From: Hyphococcus sp.
GTDB taxonomy: Bacteria > Pseudomonadota > Alphaproteobacteria > Caulobacterales > Parvularculaceae
Length of the DNA: 10,064 nt
Direction of reading: 5' to 3'
NCBI GenBank assembly: GCA_021604605.1
Contig: BQJH01000092.1
Location: 1-10,064 of the forward strand
Program-made: the position numbers and the translations under genes
Part shown: positions 6,505-10,064 of the stretch, piece by piece
Numbering within the stretch: position 1 is the stretch's first letter
Layout of the letters: every line of letters begins with the position of its first letter
The notes under the pieces: model-generated
Databases searched by the model: none
The model's input: only the letters and a program-made list of their open reading frames with translations
Told to the model about the DNA's origin: nothing

Positions 6505-7629
6505 ATGTTGGATTTTGCATTGGGAGAGAATGCGCTGACTGGAGCGACCAAAAATTCGACGGCCCTGACCCTCGCTGTTGATGCGATGGGTGGCGATGCC
6601 GGTCCGGGTGCTGTGGTCGATGGGGTTGCGCACGCGATCGCCCAGGGCCTCCAGGCGAGCATCATTTTCTTCGGTGATGAAAAACAGATCAAGCCACTTG
6701 TAGAAAATGCCAAGGGCCTTGAAGGTGCTGTCATCCGTCATACGGATAAAGTTGTCTCCATGAGTGACAAGCCAATGCATGTGTTACGCCGAGGGCGCGA
6801 CACTTCCATGTGGGCGGCGATTGAAGCGGTAAAAAATGAGGAAGCGCATGCGGTGGTTTCCGGTGGTAATACTGGCGCCTTGATGGCCGTTGCGAAGATG
6901 CAGCTGCGCATGATCGACGGCGTAGACCGTCCGGCTATTACGGCGTTGTGGCCAACGCCACGAGGACGTTCTGTCGTTCTGGATGTTGGCGCCAATGTTG
7001 AGGCGGATGAAAATCAGTTGGTTCAATTTGCGATCATGGGTGAGGCTTTCTACCGCGCGTTAATGAACGTCGATAAGCCAACTGTTGGATTGCTAAATGT
7101 TGGGGCGGAAGATTTAAAAGGGCATGAATTGATCCGAACCGCTGCAAGAGTTTTGCGAGAAGCTGATCCTGACATGGCATTTCAAGGATTTGTCGAAGGG
7201 AATGACATTTCCAAAGGTACAGTTGATGTAGTTGTGACGGACGGGTTTTCAGGAAATATTGCGTTGAAATCGGCCGAGGGCGCAGCGCGTCTTGTTGGTG
7301 GGTGGGTGAAGGAAGCGCTGTCAGGCACGATTAATGCGAAGTTTGGCGCTCTATTCATGATCCCCGGTTTGCGCAAACTGAAAGATCGGATCAATCCGTC
7401 ATCTAATAATGGCGGCGTGTTTTTGGGCCTCAACGGCCTTGTAGTGAAAAGCCATGGCGGGGCTGACGCGCGCGGGGTCGCCAGCGCCATCATGATGGCG
7501 GCCAATCTTGCGCGCAAAGGCTTCCGCAGTGAGGTCGCATCCACCGTCAAAACAGTTATGGATCGACAAAAGCGAATGATTGAAGCATCTGAAGAAAACA
7601 ACGCAACACTTAAAGCGGCGGTGTCATGA
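6505..7629 (+). CDS. plsX: Phosphate acyltransferase PlsX
   Basis: PlsX converts acyl-ACP and phosphate to acyl-phosphate, which PlsY uses to acylate glycerol-3-phosphate in phospholipid synthesis. It is a peripheral membrane enzyme. The 374-residue product has the ALTLAVDAMGGDAGP motif at about residues 20-34, the conserved VVSGGNTGALMA segment, LDVGANVEADENQLVQFA, GLLNVGAEDLKGHE, VVVTDGFSGNIALKSAEG, and the C-terminal GGVFLGLNGLVVKSHGGAD block. It is somewhat longer than usual because of about 20 extra N-terminal residues before the first core strand. An in-frame TAA at 6496 blocks any further extension, so ATG 6505 is the only ATG ahead of the core. It has no clear Shine-Dalgarno. The stop overlaps the fabH start by 4 bases (ATGA). 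The plsX-fabH pair is a classic lipid operon. Confidence 0.96.
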   Translation: MLDFALGENALTGATKNSTALTLAVDAMGGDAGPGAVVDGVAHAIAQGLQASIIFFGDEKQIKPLVENAKGLEGAVIRHTDKVVSMSDKPMHVLRRGRDTSMWAAIEAVKNEEAHAVVSGGNTGALMAVAKMQLRMIDGVDRPAITALWPTPRGRSVVLDVGANVEADENQLVQFAIMGEAFYRALMNVDKPTVGLLNVGAEDLKGHELIRTAARVLREADPDMAFQGFVEGNDISKGTVDVVVTDGFSGNIALKSAEGAARLVGGWVKEALSGTINAKFGALFMIPGLRKLKDRINPSSNNGGVFLGLNGLVVKSHGGADARGVASAIMMAANLARKGFRSEVASTVKTVMDRQKRMIEASEENNATLKAAVS

Positions 7630-8597
7630 GTTTAAAAGCAGTTGTTTGCGGTTGCGGCGCGTATTTGCCGGAGCAGGTTTTAACCAATCACGACCTCGCT
7701 AAAAAAGTCGATACGAGCGACGAATGGATCCGCGAACGCACTGGTATTCGCGAACGCCATGTGGCGGCTGACGGGGAAAAGACTTCCGATCTCGCAGCCC
7801 ATGCAGCGCGCCAGGCGCTCGATGCAGCAGGATATGCACCGGACGATATCGATCTGATCATTGTCGCCACTACCACACCCGATCTGACCTTTCCGTCTAC
7901 GGCGGCGATCGTTCAGGCAAAACTTGGGGTCAGGGAAGGGGCGGCGTTTGATATTCAGGCGGTTTGCACTGGTTTTATCTATGCATTGTCGACGGCGGAA
8001 AAATTTCTCACTAGCGGGCAGCATAAACGCGCGCTTGTGATCGGTGCGGAGACATTCTCGCGTATTCTCGATTGGACCGACCGGGCTACATGTGTGTTGT
8101 TTGGCGACGGCGCTGGCGCATTTGTCCTGGAAGCTCAAGAGGAGGCAGACGCTGGCAAGCGTGGTGTCATCAACAGTTACCTTAGATGTGACGGGCGCCT
8201 TGTTGACCTTTTGTATGTTGATGGGGGGGTTTCCTCGACGCAATCTACCGGGCATGTGCGAATGCAGGGCAATAAAGTCTTCCGGGAAGCGGTGATGAGA
8301 ATTTCTCAGGCCATGGAGTGGGTCGCCGCTGACGCCGGGATTGATGTGCGCGCTATCGACTGGTTTGTGCCCCATCAGGCCAATGAGCGGATCATCAAAG
8401 GGGTGGTGAAAAAACTAGATCTTGCAACCGATCAGGTGATTTCCACAATCGCTGGTCAGGGCAATACCTCAGCGGCTTCAATACCACTCGCCTATCATCA
8501 GGGGGTTAGTGACGGGCGCATCAAGAAAGACGATCTGGTCCTCCTCGAAGGCATGGGCGGCGGGCTGACATGGGGCGCGGCTCTGTTGCGGGCGTAA
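7626..8597 (+). CDS. fabH: 3-oxoacyl-ACP synthase III (FabH)
   Basis: FabH condenses acetyl-CoA (or another short acyl-CoA) with malonyl-ACP, the initiating step of type II fatty acid synthesis in the cytosol. The 323-residue product has the thiolase fold. The catalytic triad is complete: C114 in DIQAVCTGFIYAL, H250 in WFVPHQANERII and N280 in GQGNTSAASIPLA. The N-terminal TSDEWIRERTGIRERH and C-terminal EGMGGGLTWGAALLRA motifs are canonical. The start is coupled to plsX by a 4-base overlap, so both are translated from one message. Cys-His-Asn rather than Cys-His-His separates it from the FabB/FabF elongation enzymes. The stop is followed by 109 bases before ihfA, with no evident hairpin terminator. 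Confidence 0.97.
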   Translation: MSLKAVVCGCGAYLPEQVLTNHDLAKKVDTSDEWIRERTGIRERHVAADGEKTSDLAAHAARQALDAAGYAPDDIDLIIVATTTPDLTFPSTAAIVQAKLGVREGAAFDIQAVCTGFIYALSTAEKFLTSGQHKRALVIGAETFSRILDWTDRATCVLFGDGAGAFVLEAQEEADAGKRGVINSYLRCDGRLVDLLYVDGGVSSTQSTGHVRMQGNKVFREAVMRISQAMEWVAADAGIDVRAIDWFVPHQANERIIKGVVKKLDLATDQVISTIAGQGNTSAASIPLAYHQGVSDGRIKKDDLVLLEGMGGGLTWGAALLRA

Positions 8598-8625
8598 TCT
8601 ACGAACCTGAAAAACACGCAATATA

Positions 8626-8667
8626 TTTCAATGGGTTATTGACCGAAGCGCGGCGTTAAGATTAACA
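8626..8667 (+). promoter_or_regulatory. Candidate ihfA promoter with an adjoining IHF-like site
   Basis: TTTCAATGGGTTA at 8626-8638 matches the IHF consensus WATCAANNNNTTR at 8 of its 9 specified positions. It directly abuts TTGACC at 8639-8644, a good -35 element. Possible -10 elements downstream are only fair: TAAGAT at 8657-8662 or TTAACA at 8662-8667. IHF autoregulation is known for enteric ihfA and is inferred here. A one-mismatch IHF match in a region this size is not rare by chance. Confidence 0.3.
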
Positions 8668-8706
8668 TTGCAATCGGTGGGGCGCATAACATGCGGGAAG
8701 ATGCTT

Positions 8707-9024
8707 ATGGCGGGAAATACAATCACAAGAGCCGACTTAACGGACGCCGTTTATCGGTCTGTCGGGATATCCAGAAACGAATCAGCAGCTTTTGTTGAGC
8801 GCGTTCTGGAAGAAGTTGCGGCGTCTCTCGAAAAGGGTGAAACGGTCAAAGTATCATCATTCGGGACATTTTCAGTGCGCAGCAAGAAACTCCGTATGGG
8901 ACGTAATCCCAAGACCGGAGAAGAGGTGCCAATCGCACCGCGCCGTGTTGTGACATTTCGGGCGTCGCATGTCCTCAAAGACCGCATTAATGACGGACAC
9001 CGTTCGCGCAACGCTGCGGAATAA
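8707..9024 (+). CDS. ihfA: Integration host factor subunit alpha
   Basis: IHF is a heterodimer that binds specific DNA sites in the minor groove and bends them sharply, acting in transcription, replication and recombination. The 105-residue product is an HU/IHF-family protein. It has the N-terminal helices TRADLTDAVYRSVGISRNESAAFVERVLEEV (about residues 7-37), the VKVSSFGTFSVRSK strand segment, the DNA-intercalating arm GRNPKTGEEVPIAPRRVVTFR with P68 at its tip, and a short basic C-terminal tail. The alpha assignment rests on the arm sequence and on the neighbouring MerR-like gene, an arrangement common in alphaproteobacteria. ATG 8707 (MAGNTITRAD) is chosen because GGGAAG at 8695-8700 is well placed. 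An in-frame ATG at 8701 and a TTG at 8668 are weaker alternatives. Confidence 0.95.
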   Translation: MAGNTITRADLTDAVYRSVGISRNESAAFVERVLEEVAASLEKGETVKVSSFGTFSVRSKKLRMGRNPKTGEEVPIAPRRVVTFRASHVLKDRINDGHRSRNAAE

Positions 9025-9059
9025 TACCAACTTAACGACTAGCAAAGGCAGGCGATCCT

Positions 9060-9635
9060 GTGGCGAAATCCGCCGAAGCATTCCGCACTATTTCTGAAGC
9101 CGCTAAAGAATTAGACGTGCCGCAGCATGTCCTGCGTCATTGGGAAGAAGTGTTTGGTCAAGTGCGTCCAATGCGGCGTGCTGGTGGGCGTCGGTATTAC
9201 CGTCCGCTTGATATTGATCTGTTACGCGGCATTCGGGTTCTTCTGTATGATCAGCGTTATACGACTAAAGGCGTGCAGAAAATTTTCAAAGACGAGGGTG
9301 TAAAATACATCTCTGAGCTTGGTCGGCGTTTTGCTGCTGGTGAGAGCGTTGATGTTCGTCCGGTCATTGATGATGAAGATGTTGCCAATGGCAACTCGAC
9401 AAAAGCAAACGGGTCAGCCGTCTCTGATGATGATATTCTGGAGCTTGGCGCGGAAGTTCGCGTGAACAATGCTGGCCTCCAAAAAAATGTTCGTCGCACT
9501 TTGACCGCATTGGTTGCCCGACTTGAGAAGGTGCAGGAAGCGCTCGATGAAGCGACGCTGGCTTTGCAGGCGATTGCCCCTGATGATGAGCCCGGCGCTG
9601 ATCATGCCCAAGAGCATGACAGGGCTGCGAAATAG
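9060..9635 (+). CDS. MerR-family transcriptional regulator
   Basis: The 191-residue product has a MerR-type winged helix-turn-helix at about residues 8-80: FRTISEAAKELDVPQHVLRHWEE, the wing with GGRRYYRPLDIDLLRGI, then LLYDQRYTTKGVQKIF. A flexible acidic linker (about 95-135) leads to a heptad-like helix near residues 143-172 (KNVRRTLTALVARLEKVQEAL) that could form the dimer coiled coil. No cysteine occurs in the whole protein, so thiol-based metal or redox sensing, as in MerR or SoxR, is excluded. No effector domain is recognisable. The start is GTG at 9060 with AGGCGAT just upstream. It lies 35 bases after ihfA and is probably cotranscribed. This ihfA-merR pairing recurs in alphaproteobacteria, but I know of no established target or signal. 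Confidence 0.9.
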   Translation: MAKSAEAFRTISEAAKELDVPQHVLRHWEEVFGQVRPMRRAGGRRYYRPLDIDLLRGIRVLLYDQRYTTKGVQKIFKDEGVKYISELGRRFAAGESVDVRPVIDDEDVANGNSTKANGSAVSDDDILELGAEVRVNNAGLQKNVRRTLTALVARLEKVQEALDEATLALQAIAPDDEPGADHAQEHDRAAK

Positions 9636-9684
9636 CGCTTGCTTGTATTTTTGACCATTGCCGCCCGCTGTTGAGCTGCCTATA

Positions 9685-9705
9685 AAGCGCACTTGCTTTG
9701 CGTTT
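9685..9705 (+). terminator. Weak hairpin between the merR-like gene and tRNA-Pro
   Basis: AAGCGCA (9685-9691) can pair with TGCGTTT (9699-9705), including one G-U pair, around a 7-base loop. Only a short, interrupted T tract follows. It could end the merR-like transcript, but it is weak, and it lies close to where the tRNA promoter should be. Confidence 0.2.
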
Positions 9706-9723
9706 TCTGATGCATAGCTCGGT

Positions 9724-9800
9724 CGGAGCGTGGCGCAGTCTGGTAGCGCACTTCACTGGGGGTGAAGGGGTCGCTGGTTCGAGTCCAGTCGCTCCGACCA
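9724..9800 (+). tRNA. tRNA-Pro (anticodon GGG)
   Basis: A complete cloverleaf can be drawn. The acceptor stem is CGGAGCG (9724-9730) with CGCTCCG (9790-9796). The D stem is GCGC with GCGC around AGTCTGGTA. The anticodon stem is CTTCA with TGAAG around the loop CTGGGGG, which puts GGG at positions 34-36. The T stem is GCTGG with CCAGT around TTCGAGT. A discriminator A and an encoded CCA end the gene. Anticodon GGG reads CCC (and CCU) proline codons. I found no confident promoter in the 88 bases upstream. Reading frames crossing this gene are artefacts. Confidence 0.97.
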
Positions 9801-9950
9801 TTTTGGTCTCACTTCTCCTCTCCCATGATTTATCCAGGCGTGAGTGAGCGCGCAAAATTTCGTGAAAGAGACGTTTTTCAGTTTTTTCAAGTGCTTAGGA
9901 TTTGTTTTGGTGTAATCCGACCAATGCTTCATGGGCAAGCGTTGCCTTGA

Positions 9951-9959
9951 TGATACAAT
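9951..9959 (+). promoter_or_regulatory. Candidate extended -10 promoter element
   Basis: TGATACAAT is an extended -10 match (TGn before TACAAT), 51 bases upstream of the ATG at 10011. A compact inverted repeat GGCAA-GCG-TTGCC at 9934-9946 lies just upstream, over the expected -35/spacer zone, and could be an operator. No good -35 is present. The rest of 9801-10010 is an AT-richer stretch with T runs and no clear gene. Confidence 0.3.
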
Positions 9960-10010
9960 ACAGGCCAAGATTAGCGTGTAGGCTGTAAGCGAAATGTGCA
10001 GGGGGTTTTA

Positions 10011-10064
10011 ATGAGCCGGTCAGATTTACCGGAAGGGGTGGCGCCAGATAACAGCCCAAAATCC
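10011..10064 (+). CDS. Start of an unidentified protein, cut by the window end
   Basis: An ATG at 10011 preceded by AGGGGG opens a frame of 18 codons that reaches the window end without a stop; it begins MSRSDLPEGVAPDNSPKS. The polar, proline- and serine-containing start shows no signal peptide. Nothing identifies the family. The ribosome binding site and the candidate promoter upstream make a real gene start likely. Confidence 0.5.
   Translation, partial: MSRSDLPEGVAPDNSPKS

Noticed and set aside
7680..8375. 231-residue open frame on the minus strand
   Set aside because: It lies wholly inside fabH, whose catalytic residues are all intact; the antisense product resembles no family I know.
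9651..9686. TTGACC and TATAAA as a promoter for the tRNA-Pro gene
   Set aside because: The two elements are 24 bases apart, too far for a sigma-70 promoter, and no better pair was found.
9861..9887. TGAAA/TTTCA hairpin followed by a T run as a terminator after the tRNA
   Set aside because: The stem is short and A/T-rich, so it would be unstable; the T run alone is not evidence.
9762..9950. Reading frames across the tRNA gene on both strands, some with typical-looking protein strings such as GATGLEPATPS
   Set aside because: These are translations of the tRNA-Pro gene and its flanks, a well-known source of spurious database proteins.
1..10064. CRISPR arrays, insertion sequences, toxin-antitoxin genes or phage defence genes
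   Set aside because: No regularly spaced repeats, transposase motifs, terminal inverted repeats or defence-type domains are visible; the window is core housekeeping DNA.

Overview
The window is a stretch of core chromosome from an alphaproteobacterium. The evidence is a 5-aminolevulinate synthase of the C4 (Shemin) type, a Cbp3-type ubiquinol-cytochrome c chaperone followed by an alphaproteobacterial DUF177 protein, the order plsX-fabH-ihfA-merR, and a BamE-type lipoprotein read divergently from that block. Base composition is moderate by eye. I cannot fix the family; a marine-type Hyphomonas/Parvularcula-like lineage would fit but is not shown. There is no sign of a phage, transposon, CRISPR array or recent transfer. 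Every long gene is intact and has its expected catalytic residues.

Layout. Positions 60-4748 run rightward: hemA (heme precursor synthesis), glyA (serine hydroxymethyltransferase), nrdR (repressor of ribonucleotide reductase genes), nusB (antitermination factor) and thiL (thiamine-phosphate kinase). glyA-nrdR-nusB-thiL is tightly packed, with a short overlap between nrdR and nusB. The riboflavin genes that many relatives carry between nrdR and nusB are absent. bamE (4767-5225) is on the minus strand, convergent with thiL and divergent from the next block.

Positions 5328-9635 run rightward again: a ubiquinol-cytochrome c chaperone, a DUF177/YceD-like protein (4-base overlap), plsX, fabH (4-base overlap), ihfA and a MerR-like regulator. 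plsX and fabH start phospholipid and fatty acid synthesis. ihfA encodes a subunit of the nucleoid protein IHF. A tRNA-Pro gene with anticodon GGG follows at 9724-9800. After about 210 bases without a clear gene, a new reading frame starts at 10011 and runs off the window.

The points most worth a second look are small ones. A 15-codon leader frame with a near-perfect Shine-Dalgarno lies directly before, and in frame with, plsX, whose own start has a poor ribosome binding site. A candidate IHF site abuts a -35-like element before ihfA. The MerR-like regulator contains no cysteine. The rib genes are missing from their usual place. I did not find a new multi-gene system here.
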